From contig CAIRNJ010000043.1 of assembly GCA_903879915.1 (NCBI GenBank), positions 29,746 through 93,745 on the forward strand: a stretch of 64,000 nucleotides of DNA, read 5' to 3'. The notes below the pieces were generated by a model that was not told where the DNA came from, ran no database searches, and worked only from the letters and a program-made list of their open reading frames with translations. Below, piece after piece: positions 53,214 to 61,465 of this stretch (the stretch's first letter is position 1; each line of letters opens with the position of its first letter). The stretch comes from an uncultured Elusimicrobia bacterium. GTDB lineage: Bacteria; Elusimicrobiota; Elusimicrobia; Elusimicrobiales; UBA9959. The translations under genes and the position numbers were made by a program.

Positions 53214-53352
53214 ATCATCTCCTAAACCGGGGCACGCACTCACACCCGCCAAAATTTCCCGAGGCAAACATATTGTAGTGGGCGCCATCCTGCTTGTCAA
53301 GTGCCGGCTGGCGGGGCACAGGCAGAACTACCTGTAGGCTTTTTCGGAAATA

Positions 53353-53631
53353 TCACAGGTCAAGTTTCTTCCAAAGCTTGGAGGCCGGGCGCCAGCCGCC
53401 TTTGCCGTAAGCTTTGCGGCCCTCGGCCACCATGGAAACCAGCTGGGAATCGCGGGCTTCCTCCAGCATTTCCACTATCTCAACCATGTCCTCGTAAGGC
53501 AGCAGGAAGTAGGTGGGCTTGCCGTGTTCGGTGGCCACCACCGGCTTATGGGCCCGCAGCACGCCCGTAAGATTGTTCTTAAGCTCCCGCACCCCCATGT
53601 GCGTTGCCCGCATCATCTGTGAAATGGTCAT
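53353..53631 (-). CDS. Phd/YefM-type antitoxin, orphan
   Basis: The 92-residue protein has the Phd/YefM fold: MGVRELKNNLTGVLR, then KPVVATEHGKPTYFLLPYEDM. This domain binds DNA and represses its own promoter, and the C-terminus usually neutralises a toxin. The ATG at 53631 has a GGAGGGG site just upstream. No toxin gene (Doc, YoeB or similar) is found within 150 bases on either side, so it is probably a solitary antitoxin kept as a regulator, or the remnant of a lost pair. Confidence 0.78.
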   Translation of the reverse strand: MTISQMMRATHMGVRELKNNLTGVLRAHKPVVATEHGKPTYFLLPYEDMVEIVEMLEEARDSQLVSMVAEGRKAYGKGGWRPASKLWKKLDL

Positions 53632-53664
53632 ATCCCCTCCATATTGTAGCTGCACTTGTAGCCA

Positions 53665-53698
53665 CATTATAGTATACCAGATGCCGCGCCACAGTCAA
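53665..53698 (-). promoter_or_regulatory. Promoter of the Phd/YefM gene
   Basis: On the minus strand TTGACT (53693-53698) is 16 bases from TATACT (53671-53676). An overlapping TATAAT lies at 53666-53671 but would need a 21-base spacer. The leader to the ATG is about 35 bases. Confidence 0.6.
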
Positions 53699-53766
53699 GC
53701 CATGCAAATAGCATAGCAGACCACCCCGGCAAAGGCGTGTCGGCCTGGCTGTGTATATATCCGGAA

Positions 53767-55785
53767 CTATTTCTTACTGGACCGGACGGCTTTTCCTTTT
53801 AGGCCGGCCATTTCGCGGATCTCGAACAGGCGGTCACGCAGTTCGGTGGCCAGTTCGAAGTTAAGGTTGTCGGCGGCGCCCTTCATGCGGCGCTCCACTT
53901 CCTCGGCCAGGGCTTTCATGGACGCCTTGGGCATATCGCCGCGGGGCAGCGGCTCCGCCACCAGGATGCCCTGGTGCTTCGCCTGCGTGCGCAGTTCCTC
54001 GAACTCCACGAATTTCTTGATGATGCTGCGCGGCTCGATGTTGTTTTCCTTATTATAGGCCAGTTGTTTGGTGCGGCGGCGCGTCATCTCGGACATAGCC
54101 CGCTCCATGCTGCCCGTAATGCGGTCGGCGAAAAGGATAACTTCGCCGCAAAGATTGCGCGCCGCGCGGCCCGAGATCTGTATCAGGGTGGTCTCGCTCC
54201 TGAGGAACCCCTCGTTGTCGGCGTTAAGGATGGCCACCAGCGTAACCTCGGGAATATCCAGCCCTTCCCGCAGCAGGTTAATGCCCACCAGCGCGTCGAA
54301 CTCCCCTTTGCGGAAAGCCGAAAGAATATCCAGCCGCTGCAGCGTGTCCATGTCGGAATGCATGTACTGCGCCTTCAGCCCTTTCTCCGTCAGGTACGCG
54401 CTCAGGTCCTCCGCCGTTTTTTTGGTCAGCGTCAGCACCAGCGTGCGCTCTTTTTTGGCCGCGCGCTTCAGGATCTCCGCCGTCAGCGCCTTTATCTGGC
54501 CCGTCACCGGCAGTATCTTCACTTCGGGGTCCACCAGGCCGGTGGGGCGGATTATCTGCTCCACAATATCAGTTTTGGCGCAGGTGGCCAGCTCGTAAGG
54601 CCCGGGCGTGGCCGACACGAAAACGGTGGCTGGCCGCAGCGCCTCGAACTCGTCGAACTTCAGCGGCCGGTTGTCCAGCGCCGACGGCAGCCGGAAGCCG
54701 AAATCCACCAGCGTCTGCTTGCGCGAGCGGTCCCCGGCGTACATGCCGCGGATCTGCGGCACCGTAACGTGGGATTCGTCCACGAACAGCAGGAAATTCT
54801 TTTTGAAATAATCGAACAGGCAGTCGGGGCGCGTGCCCGGGGCGCGGCCGGCCAGGTGGCGCGAATAGTTCTCCACGCCGTTGCAGTAGCCGGTCTGGCG
54901 TATCATCTCCAGGTCGTAGCGCACCCGTTGGCCCAGCCGCTCTGCCTCCAGCGGCTTGTCCTGCCCTTTCAGCTCGGCCAGCCGCCCGGCCAGTTCTTCC
55001 TCGATGGCCTTGGCGGCGGTCTCCACCTCACCGGCGGCGGCCACGAAATGCGTGGCCGGGAACACCCAGATCTCGGGCAGGTCCTTAATCACGTCGCCGG
55101 TGAGCGGGTTAATTTCTTTTATCGCCTCCACCGCGTCGCCCATCTGCACCCTCCAGGCCGTTTCGGCGTCGGCCGGGAAAATATCCAGGTTCGCCCCGCG
55201 CACCCGGAAAGTGCCGCGCCCGAATTCCATTTCGTTGCGCTCGTAGTTGATATGCACCAGCGCGCGCGTAAGCTCTTTCCGGTCGGCCTTCTGCCCCCGC
55301 TTTATGTTCAGGGACATGTTCAGGAAATTATCCGGCGAGCCGATATTGTAAATGCAGGAAACCGAGGCCACCACGATGGTATCCGGCCTGCTCAGTATGG
55401 AAGTGGTAGCCTTCAGCCGCAGCTTGTCGATATGGTCGTTGATCGAAGCGTCTTTCTCGATATAAGTATCGCTGGCCGGGATATAGGCCTCGGGCTGGTA
55501 ATAGTCGTAATAGGAAACGAAATACTCCACCGCGTTTTCCGGGAAGAAGGTTTTGAATTCGGAATACAGCTGGGCGGCCAGCACTTTATTGGGCGAAATT
55601 ATCAGCGCGGGCCGCTGCAGCCGCTCTATCATGGCCGCCACCGTGAAGGTCTTGTCCGAGCCGGTAACCCCCAGCAGGGTCTGGTTGGCCTTGCCGGCCA
55701 GCACGCCGGCGCACAGCGCGTCCAGCGCGCCGGGCTGGTCCCCGGAGGGCTTGAAAGGCGCTACCAGCTTGAATTTCTCGGCCAT
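53767..55785 (-). CDS. uvrB: Excinuclease ABC subunit B, altered P-loop
   Basis: The 672-residue damage-recognition helicase of nucleotide excision repair has full UvrB architecture: the beta-hairpin region ([12 protein letters not shown]), [24 protein letters not shown], the motif ending QISGRAARN, and a C-terminal UVR domain (about 625-660). One anomaly stands out: the P-loop reads [10 protein letters not shown] (39-48), with Asp44 in place of the near-invariant Gly before Lys45. This is a single-base change (GGC to GAC at 55654-55656). Confidence 0.94.
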   Translation of the reverse strand: MAEKFKLVAPFKPSGDQPGALDALCAGVLAGKANQTLLGVTGSDKTFTVAAMIERLQRPALIISPNKVLAAQLYSEFKTFFPENAVEYFVSYYDYYQPEAYIPASDTYIEKDASINDHIDKLRLKATTSILSRPDTIVVASVSCIYNIGSPDNFLNMSLNIKRGQKADRKELTRALVHINYERNEMEFGRGTFRVRGANLDIFPADAETAWRVQMGDAVEAIKEINPLTGDVIKDLPEIWVFPATHFVAAAGEVETAAKAIEEELAGRLAELKGQDKPLEAERLGQRVRYDLEMIRQTGYCNGVENYSRHLAGRAPGTRPDCLFDYFKKNFLLFVDESHVTVPQIRGMYAGDRSRKQTLVDFGFRLPSALDNRPLKFDEFEALRPATVFVSATPGPYELATCAKTDIVEQIIRPTGLVDPEVKILPVTGQIKALTAEILKRAAKKERTLVLTLTKKTAEDLSAYLTEKGLKAQYMHSDMDTLQRLDILSAFRKGEFDALVGINLLREGLDIPEVTLVAILNADNEGFLRSETTLIQISGRAARNLCGEVILFADRITGSMERAMSEMTRRRTKQLAYNKENNIEPRSIIKKFVEFEELRTQAKHQGILVAEPLPRGDMPKASMKALAEEVERRMKGAADNLNFELATELRDRLFEIREMAGLKGKAVRSSKK

Positions 55786-55831
55786 CAGTAAATTTTAGCA
55801 ATATTTAACCGTTCCACAGGGAGCGGTATAT

Positions 55832-55863
55832 TTGTAATACTTTAGCAGGCCGTGCGTATTAAC
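55832..55863 (+). promoter_or_regulatory. Putative ECF-sigma promoter, copy 1 (before the sigma gene)
   Basis: This 32-base sequence recurs at 57535-57566 with the same length. It begins TTGTAATACTTTA and ends CCGTGCGTATTAAC. The two copies are identical at 27 of 32 bases, and all five mismatches are contiguous in the centre, as expected for a spacer between two promoter boxes. It lies 14 bases before the sigma factor start codon, so autoregulation is likely. Confidence 0.75.
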
Positions 55864-55877
55864 AGTTGAGAGAATTA

Positions 55878-56375
55878 ATGAGCTTCGAAGAACTTTACGA
55901 CAAATATTTCAGCCGGGTCTACAATTATATCCGCTACCGCGTTATAGCCCCGGACATGGCGGACGATATCGTTTCCCTGGTCTTTGAGAAAGTGCTGGAT
56001 AAATACGCGGCCTTCGACCCCGCCAAGGCCAATATCGAGGTATGGCTGTTCACCATAGCCCGCAATACGCTGATGGACCATTACCGGCGGGCCAAGATAC
56101 GGAACTGCCTGTCCATCTCGGACCTGGAAGAGCTCATACAGTCGCCGGAGTCGGTGGAAAAAGCGGTGGAGGTCAAAGACCTGGGCGAAAGGGTATTGAA
56201 AGCGGTGGCGCGGCTGTCGGACAAAGAGCGCGAAATAATAGCTTTGAAGTTCACCATGGACATGACCAACCGCGACATCGCCGAGACCATGGGGCTGAGC
56301 GAAAGCAACATCGGGGTTATCCTGTTCAGGGCGATGAAGCAGCTTAAAGAACTGATGCGGACGGAAGCTTTATGA
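55878..56375 (+). CDS. ECF-family RNA polymerase sigma factor
   Basis: The 165-residue protein has sigma region 2 (about 1-70: YDKYFSRVYNYIRYRV, DDIVSLVFEKVL, FTIARNTLMDHYRR) and region 4 (about 105-160: LSDKEREIIALKFTMDMTNRDIAETMG), and lacks regions 1 and 3. The ATG at 55878 is preferred to a TTG at 55866, because the protein there begins at the usual family position. Its stop overlaps the next start (ATGA), which encodes a single-pass membrane protein likely to be its anti-sigma factor. Confidence 0.92.
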   Translation: MSFEELYDKYFSRVYNYIRYRVIAPDMADDIVSLVFEKVLDKYAAFDPAKANIEVWLFTIARNTLMDHYRRAKIRNCLSISDLEELIQSPESVEKAVEVKDLGERVLKAVARLSDKEREIIALKFTMDMTNRDIAETMGLSESNIGVILFRAMKQLKELMRTEAL

Positions 56376-56710
56376 AAGAAGAAGAAAAGCCAAAAGAAGA
56401 TTTCGGCGAGTACAGCCAGCTGGCTGAAACGCTGCGCGGCCTGGATTTCAGCGTGGAAAGCGGCATACGCAACCCGCTGAAGAACAGGCTGCTGGGCAAG
56501 ACCGCGCCTGAAACCCGGCAGTTCGTTCTGCCCCGCTGGCTGTTCCCGGCCGCCTCCGCCGCGCTGGTTGCCGCCGCCCTTACCGTAGTGGTGCTGCACA
56601 GACGGCCGGAAGCCCCTGGCGCTTACCTGTCATACAACCCGCCTTTCGACGCCTACAGCGACTGCGGCAGGCAGGGCCTTACGGATTATCAGGCCGCGCC
56701 CAGATTTTGA
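56372..56710 (+). CDS. Putative anti-sigma factor, single-pass membrane protein
   Basis: The 112-residue protein has a charged N-terminal cytoplasmic part (about 1-52), one membrane helix (about 54-75, WLFPAASAALVAAALTVVVL) and a short external tail. It is translationally coupled to the ECF sigma gene, the usual position for an anti-sigma factor. The common zinc motif H-x3-C-x2-C is absent, and no family is recognised from sequence; the assignment rests on topology and context. Confidence 0.6.
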   Translation: MKEEEKPKEDFGEYSQLAETLRGLDFSVESGIRNPLKNRLLGKTAPETRQFVLPRWLFPAASAALVAAALTVVVLHRRPEAPGAYLSYNPPFDAYSDCGRQGLTDYQAAPRF

Positions 56711-56720
56711 GGAGCCAGAT

Positions 56721-57482
56721 ATGAGAAAAAAAATAGCGCTGATAACGGTACTTCTGTTCGCGGCCGGCGCGGCTTACGCCGCCGGCGCCCGCACGGTGGA
56801 CGACATAAACCTGCCGTTCACGGACGATAAGGACGCGCAGGGTTCCTGGCAGGCCGTGGATTTCGTGGCGAAGCCGGAAGCTTTCGACCCCAAAAAACGC
56901 GCCTTCACCGACGAGCTGTATTTAAAAGAGCTGGTCCTCCTGCCGGACGGCAAGACCGTCAACGGCTGGCTCACCTGGACCAAAGGCGTGGTGATGCACC
57001 ACGGCGACAAGACCGCCAGCAAATATCTTATCAAGGACATCTCCGGCACGAAATATATGTTCTTCGAATGGAAGAGCGGCGATTACACCATCCGCCACCG
57101 GGCGCCTGAATATTACGTGCTGAAAAAGACCGCCGGCATCCGGCGCGATAACATCAGCCTGCCTTTCAAGGACGACCCGCAGGTGGTGGGCACCTGGGAA
57201 AGCGTGGATTTCGTGCAAAGCCCGGGCAAATTCACCCCCGGTGAAAAAGCCTGGGGCGGCGACCTTTACCTGAAGGACTTGACCTTCCTGGCCGGCGGCA
57301 AAGGCGGCAAACCCTGGTGGAGCTGGACCAAGGGCGTGGTGATGCACAGCGGCGACAAAACCGCCAGCGCCTACACCATAAAGAATATCGGCGGGGCCGA
57401 CTATATGTTCTTCGAATGGAAGAGCGGGGACTACGTGTTCCGCGGCGCCAAGCCTTATTATTACGTGCTTAAAAAGAAATAA
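56721..57482 (+). CDS. Exported protein with two copies of a W-TKGVVMHxGDKT domain, 253 aa
   Basis: A signal peptide (about 1-20) precedes two repeats of about 115 residues. Each has a DDINLPF or NISLPF start, a VDFV segment, LYLKxL, a W-x-WTKGVVMH-x-GDKTAS core, YMFFEWKSGDY, and YYVLKK at the end. The two cores differ in detail, so they are old duplicates. The domain is compact and beta-rich by appearance. It is 10 bases after the anti-sigma gene and ends before a hairpin terminator. The function is unknown; being under ECF control suggests an envelope stress role. Confidence 0.75.
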   Translation: MRKKIALITVLLFAAGAAYAAGARTVDDINLPFTDDKDAQGSWQAVDFVAKPEAFDPKKRAFTDELYLKELVLLPDGKTVNGWLTWTKGVVMHHGDKTASKYLIKDISGTKYMFFEWKSGDYTIRHRAPEYYVLKKTAGIRRDNISLPFKDDPQVVGTWESVDFVQSPGKFTPGEKAWGGDLYLKDLTFLAGGKGGKPWWSWTKGVVMHSGDKTASAYTIKNIGGADYMFFEWKSGDYVFRGAKPYYYVLKKK

Positions 57483-57506
57483 CTTCCTTTAACCGCAGCC
57501 TCAGGA

Positions 57507-57535
57507 AAAGCCCCCGGCCACCGGGGGCTTTTTCT
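57507..57535 (+). terminator. Terminator after the first repeat-domain gene
   Basis: An 11-bp stem (57507-57517 with 57521-57531) has a 3-base loop and a T run. It separates the sigma operon from the second copy of the ECF promoter, which starts at its end (57535). Confidence 0.8.
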
Positions 57536-57566
57536 TGTAATACTTTAAGCCCCCGTGCGTATTAAC
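57535..57566 (+). promoter_or_regulatory. Putative ECF-sigma promoter, copy 2 (before the second repeat-domain gene)
   Basis: This is the second copy of the 32-base sequence at 55832-55863, identical except for five contiguous central bases. It overlaps the terminator tail and lies 37 bases before the start codon of the second repeat-domain gene, which has an AGGAGG ribosome site. Confidence 0.75.
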
Positions 57567-57602
57567 CTGTGGAAAGCAAACGCGGGCATAGGAGGCGGTA
57601 TT

Positions 57603-58412
57603 ATGAAGAATAGCTTAGCTGCACTGTTCCTGGCGCTGATGACCGTGGCTTCGTACGGGGACGCGCTGGAAAGAATTGTGGACAACATAGACCTGCCGTT
57701 CGTTAGCGATCCGGCGGTGCTGGGCGAGTGGGTGAGCGTGGACTTCGTAAAGGAGCCTTCGGATTTCACGCCCGGGGCGAAGCGGTTCCAGGGAAAGCTT
57801 TACCTGGAAGGCCTTAACTTCCTGCCCGGCGGAAAAACGGCGGCGCCCTGGTGGACCTGGACCAAAGGCGTGGTGATGCACAGCGGCGACAAAACAGCCG
57901 CCGCCTACACCATAAAAGAACTGAACGGCAAGGAATACATGTTCTTTGAATGGAAGAGCGGCGATTACACCATCCGCCACCAGAAGCCGGAATATTACGT
58001 GCTGAAACGGGCCGCGCCGGGCCCGGGCAGGAACGGTTCCCCCGCCGGGCTTAAGCGGGCGCAGGGCAGGATAGTAGATAACATAGACCTGCCGTTCGTA
58101 AGCGACCCCGCGGTGCTGGGCGAGTGGGTGAGCGTGGACTTCGTCAGGGAGCCCGCTGACTTCACACCCGGCAAGCAGAGCTTCGGCGGGGAGCTCTACC
58201 TGGAAGGCCTCACCTTCCTGCCCGGCGGCAGAACGGCGAAGCCCTGGTGGACCTATACCAAAGGCGTGGTAATGCACAGCGGGGACCATACCGCCAGCGC
58301 CTATACCATAAAGGAGTTGGACGGGCATACGTACATGTTCTTTGAATGGAAAAGCGGCGATTACACCATCCGCCACCAGAAGCCGCAATACTACGTGCTG
58401 GAAAAGAAATAA
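57603..58412 (+). CDS. Exported protein with two copies of a W-TKGVVMHxGDKT domain, 269 aa
   Basis: This is a paralogue of the gene at 56721-57482. A signal peptide (about 1-20) is followed by two repeats that are very similar to each other (VDNIDLPFVSDPAVLGEW in both, and EYMFFEWKSGDYTIRHQ against TYMFFEWKSGDYTIRHQ), joined by a Pro/Gly/Arg linker at about 136-155. The internal similarity suggests recent duplication. The ATG at 57603 has AGGAGG just upstream. It is directly after the second copy of the ECF promoter, and the ispH fusion gene follows after 16 bases without a visible terminator. Confidence 0.78.
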   Translation: MKNSLAALFLALMTVASYGDALERIVDNIDLPFVSDPAVLGEWVSVDFVKEPSDFTPGAKRFQGKLYLEGLNFLPGGKTAAPWWTWTKGVVMHSGDKTAAAYTIKELNGKEYMFFEWKSGDYTIRHQKPEYYVLKRAAPGPGRNGSPAGLKRAQGRIVDNIDLPFVSDPAVLGEWVSVDFVREPADFTPGKQSFGGELYLEGLTFLPGGRTAKPWWTYTKGVVMHSGDHTASAYTIKELDGHTYMFFEWKSGDYTIRHQKPQYYVLEKK

Positions 58413-58428
58413 ATGTTAGAATTTCTTC

Positions 58429-60144
58429 ATGCCGGAGCGCGTACAAATAACTGTAGCTGAAAGCGCGGGGTTCTGCCCCGGCGTGAAGAACGCAATAGAC
58501 AAAGTGCTGGAGCTGGCCAAGCAGCGCAAAAGGACCATCTACACCCTCGGCCCGCTGATACACAACAAGCAGGTGATAGAGACGCTCAAAGAGCAGAACG
58601 TGCGCGCGGTAAGTTCGGCGGCCGAAATAAAAGAGCGCGGGGCCATACTGGTGATACGCGCGCACGGCATACCGCCGGAGGAAGAGGCGGCGCTGCGCGC
58701 GCTGGACCTGGAAGTGGTGGACGCCACCTGCCCGCTGGTGAAGCACGTGCAGGAGAACATACGCGTGCACGCCCGCAAAGGGTATGCCACCATTATAGTG
58801 GGCGACCGCGACCACGCCGAGGTGCTGGGGCTGATGGGCTATACCGAAGGCCGCGGCTACGTGGTGGACGGGCCTGACCAGGCGAAGGACCTGCCCGGCC
58901 TGGAGAAAGCCAACATTGTGGCCCAGACCACCCAGGAACACGCCGTTTTCCTGGCCGCCGCCGAAGAGGCCCGCCGGCATTGCGGCGAACTGATAATTTC
59001 CAACACCATCTGCAACCCCACCCGCCAGCGCCAGGAAGAGACCGTACAATTCGCGGAGAAATCCGACCTGGTGATAGTGGTGGGCGGCAAGAACTCGGCC
59101 AACACCGCGCGCCTGTTCCAGATCTGCGAACGGCTGGCGAAAAAAGCCGTGCACATAGAGAAGGAAGACGAGCTGAGAAAAAGTTTTTTCCACGGCGCCT
59201 CGACTATCTTCATAACGGCCGGCGCCTCCACCCCCACGTGGATGATAGAAAAAGTGCTGGAGAAAGCCCGCCGACTGGCCGGCGGGCGGGAGAGCCGCCT
59301 GCTGGAGCAGCTGGCCTTCGCCTGGAAGCTGGCGATAACCGGCTCGCTGTACACGGCGCTGGCGGCCGCCGCGCTCACCTACGTCTGCCTGAAGCTGGAA
59401 GGCGCGCCCGTTTCGGGCATGCCGCTGAGCATGGCCGGGCTTTTCGCGCTCAGCCTGCACATGGCCAACCGCGCCGCCGAAAAAGGCGCCGCGGCCCCGG
59501 ACAAGGCCGGCAGGCTGCTGTTCGTGAAACACCGCGCGGCGGCGCGCGTTACGGCGCTGCTCTGCGGAACGCTGGCCATTCTGTTGTCCGCGGCGCTGGG
59601 CTGGAAAGTTTTCCTGACGGCGGCCTTCTTCTGGTCCCTGGGCATGCTTTACCCGCATAAGCTGCCGCCGGGCCTGGCGAAGTTCGGCAATTTCCCCGCC
59701 TCGAAGGACATTCTTACGGCGCTGGGCTGGGCCTTCATGTGCGCGTACGCCCCGGGGCTGTGGAACGGCGGGGCGCTGGCCGATTCCACGCAGCTGGCGG
59801 TGTTCTTCGCCTTCCTGCTGGTGTTCACGCGCTCGGTAATGTTCGGCATCAGCCACGCGCACAGCGACCTGATAGTGGGCAGGGAAAATTTCTACAAGGC
59901 CGCCGGCTCCGGCTTCACTTACTTCACGCTGCTCGTGATACTGCTGCTGCTGGCGTTCATCCTGCTCACGCTGGAAAGCATGAACTGGAAGCCCGGCCTG
60001 ACCGCCGCGCTGCTTACGGGGCTGCTGTATTATATGGGCCTAATGCTTTTTTTCTTCTTCAGAAGGATACCGGAACGGATCACGGCCGAGACGCTGATAG
60101 ACACGCAGTTCCTGGTGCTGGCCGCTCTGGCCCGCTTCGCGTAA
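58429..60144 (+). CDS. ispH: IspH fused to a UbiA-like membrane domain
   Basis: Residues 1-285 form 4-hydroxy-3-methylbut-2-enyl diphosphate reductase, the last step of the MEP isoprenoid pathway. Iron-sulfur cysteines are in GFCPGVK (Cys16), DATCPLVKH and NTICNPTRQRQ, and catalytic segments are RAHGIPPEEE and TTQEHAV. Residues about 295-571 are eight or so hydrophobic helices with a UbiA-superfamily look (ISHAHSDLIVGREN and a KDILTALGWAF stretch), but the Asp-rich motif 1 of active prenyltransferases is not evident and motif 2 is degenerate. The fusion joins an isoprenoid precursor enzyme to a prenyltransferase-like domain in one polypeptide of 571 residues. Confidence 0.88.
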   Translation: MPERVQITVAESAGFCPGVKNAIDKVLELAKQRKRTIYTLGPLIHNKQVIETLKEQNVRAVSSAAEIKERGAILVIRAHGIPPEEEAALRALDLEVVDATCPLVKHVQENIRVHARKGYATIIVGDRDHAEVLGLMGYTEGRGYVVDGPDQAKDLPGLEKANIVAQTTQEHAVFLAAAEEARRHCGELIISNTICNPTRQRQEETVQFAEKSDLVIVVGGKNSANTARLFQICERLAKKAVHIEKEDELRKSFFHGASTIFITAGASTPTWMIEKVLEKARRLAGGRESRLLEQLAFAWKLAITGSLYTALAAAALTYVCLKLEGAPVSGMPLSMAGLFALSLHMANRAAEKGAAAPDKAGRLLFVKHRAAARVTALLCGTLAILLSAALGWKVFLTAAFFWSLGMLYPHKLPPGLAKFGNFPASKDILTALGWAFMCAYAPGLWNGGALADSTQLAVFFAFLLVFTRSVMFGISHAHSDLIVGRENFYKAAGSGFTYFTLLVILLLLAFILLTLESMNWKPGLTAALLTGLLYYMGLMLFFFFRRIPERITAETLIDTQFLVLAALARFA

Positions 60145-60178
60145 GCCGCCCCCTTTTCTTTTTTGTAATATACACGGT

Positions 60179-61465
60179 ATGGGGAAATTACTTTTATCAA
60201 TACTGTTGCTGGCAACTCCGGCCGCGGCGCAAACGCGCCTTAACGTGCTTGAAACTATTTCCGCGGCGCTGGCCGCCGACAAAGGCTACGACGACGCCGG
60301 GCGCGCGAAGCTGCTGGAGGCAATTAAAACCCGCTTCGCCGATTACGGCTTCCAGGTAGTGAACGCCCAGCGCAAGGCCGCCATCCCGGTGGTGCTGCAC
60401 GTGATCACCGAAGGTTCCTTCGACGAAGCGCCGGCCGACCGCGTGGCCGAGGTGGCCTTCGCCGCCTACCAGGCGGTGTCGCGGGGGGCCGACCCCGAAG
60501 TGGTGGAAGGGATAGCGCTTTACGGCTACCGGAAAAAGCTGCCGGGCGACCGCCTGGCCTTATGGGCCAACGGCTTCAGGAACCTTACCGAGAACAAAGT
60601 GCCCAGGGAAGTGGCCGCCGACCTGGTGCGCGTGGCCATGGAGAAGGATATTCCCGACGCGGGGTTCAACATATTGAAATGGGCGCTGGTGGACGGCGTT
60701 AAGAAAGGCTACGACCCCAAAGCCTACGCCACTTATCTTTTCGGGAACGTCTTCGAAGGGAAAGCCCCGGGCCGCGTTTCTGGCGACGCGGCCATAGCTT
60801 TCGCCCGGGCGAAAAAAGAACACCGCCAGGTGCCCCTGCCGCCGTACAAGGGTGTGTTCCCCCCGCCGGTAGCGGAAGCCCCCGCCGTCCCCGCGCAACA
60901 GCCCGCAGGGAAACAGCCCGCCGCGACGTCCCGCACAGAACAGGCCGCCGCTTCGAAACCGGACATAAAACAGGGCGTCCCGGCCCGGCCGGAAGCGCAC
61001 CCCGCAGTTCAGCCCGGCACCCGTTTCGGCGAACTATGGCCGAACATCAACAACAGCGCCAGGTCCTATTTAGGCACGCCCTATGTCTGGGGCGGCACCA
61101 CGCACAGCGGCATTGACTGCTCAGGCTTTACGCAGAACACCTACGCCGAGAACACTATCAACATCCCACGCGTCAGCCGCGACCAATGGCGGTCCGGCAA
61201 CCGGGCGGACCTGCCCGCGCTGCGCAACGGGGACCTGATATTTTTTAATACCATGGGGACCGGCGTTTCGCATGTTGGGCTGGTCACCGACTCGGAAAAA
61301 GGCGTTTTTATGCACGCCTCGTCGTCCAAAGGCGTGTCGTACGCGGACCTGAACATGTGCGTATTTCGGACCAAGCCGAGGGGCGTTTCGGAGCATGCCG
61401 AGGGGTGTCTCGGGCCAAGCCGAGGGCCGTCTCGGAGCATGCCGAGGGGGTCAGTTAAGGGCTGA
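60179..61465 (+). CDS. NlpC/P60 peptidase, C-terminus replaced by IS sequence
   Basis: This exported protein (signal peptide about 1-18) has an N-terminal helical domain (about 20-205), a Pro/Ala-rich linker (about 225-275), and a C-terminal NlpC/P60 cell-wall hydrolase domain. The domain shows the catalytic Cys in GIDCSGFTQ, His in VSHVGLV and a third polar residue in FMHASS. The native sequence runs to codon 393 (61357). From 61358 the frame continues into the left end of the IS21 element and adds about 35 residues encoded by the 22-bp repeats. The loss of the last native strands may impair folding. Confidence 0.85.
   Translation: MGKLLLSILLLATPAAAQTRLNVLETISAALAADKGYDDAGRAKLLEAIKTRFADYGFQVVNAQRKAAIPVVLHVITEGSFDEAPADRVAEVAFAAYQAVSRGADPEVVEGIALYGYRKKLPGDRLALWANGFRNLTENKVPREVAADLVRVAMEKDIPDAGFNILKWALVDGVKKGYDPKAYATYLFGNVFEGKAPGRVSGDAAIAFARAKKEHRQVPLPPYKGVFPPPVAEAPAVPAQQPAGKQPAATSRTEQAAASKPDIKQGVPARPEAHPAVQPGTRFGELWPNINNSARSYLGTPYVWGGTTHSGIDCSGFTQNTYAENTINIPRVSRDQWRSGNRADLPALRNGDLIFFNTMGTGVSHVGLVTDSEKGVFMHASSSKGVSYADLNMCVFRTKPRGVSEHAEGCLGPSRGPSRSMPRGSVKG
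61367..61454 (+). repeat. Four tandem 22-bp repeats at the IS left end
   Basis: Units of 22 bases begin at 61367, 61389, 61411 and 61433. The shared core is CGG-x-C-A-x-GCCGAGGG. Units alternate between CCAAGCC and GCATGCC forms. IS21 elements are known to carry multiple terminal transposase-binding repeats. The repeats are also translated as the tail of the truncated NlpC/P60 protein. Confidence 0.75.

Noticed and set aside
53214..53352. Possible toxin gene next to the antitoxin
   Set aside because: No frame over 30 codons with a start and ribosome site; the sequence is a non-coding spacer.
56076..56599. Minus-strand frame opposite the ECF sigma and anti-sigma genes
   Set aside because: Low-complexity product without domain features, opposite a clear sigma factor; also no ribosome site.
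60160..60180. A third ECF promoter copy (TTGTAATATACACGG) before the NlpC/P60 gene
   Set aside because: Only the first eight bases match the repeated motif; the downstream box CGTGCGTATT is absent, and the spacing leaves no leader.
61367..61454. CRISPR-like array
   Set aside because: The 22-bp units are directly adjacent, with no unique spacers, and have inverted copies at the other end of an IS element.
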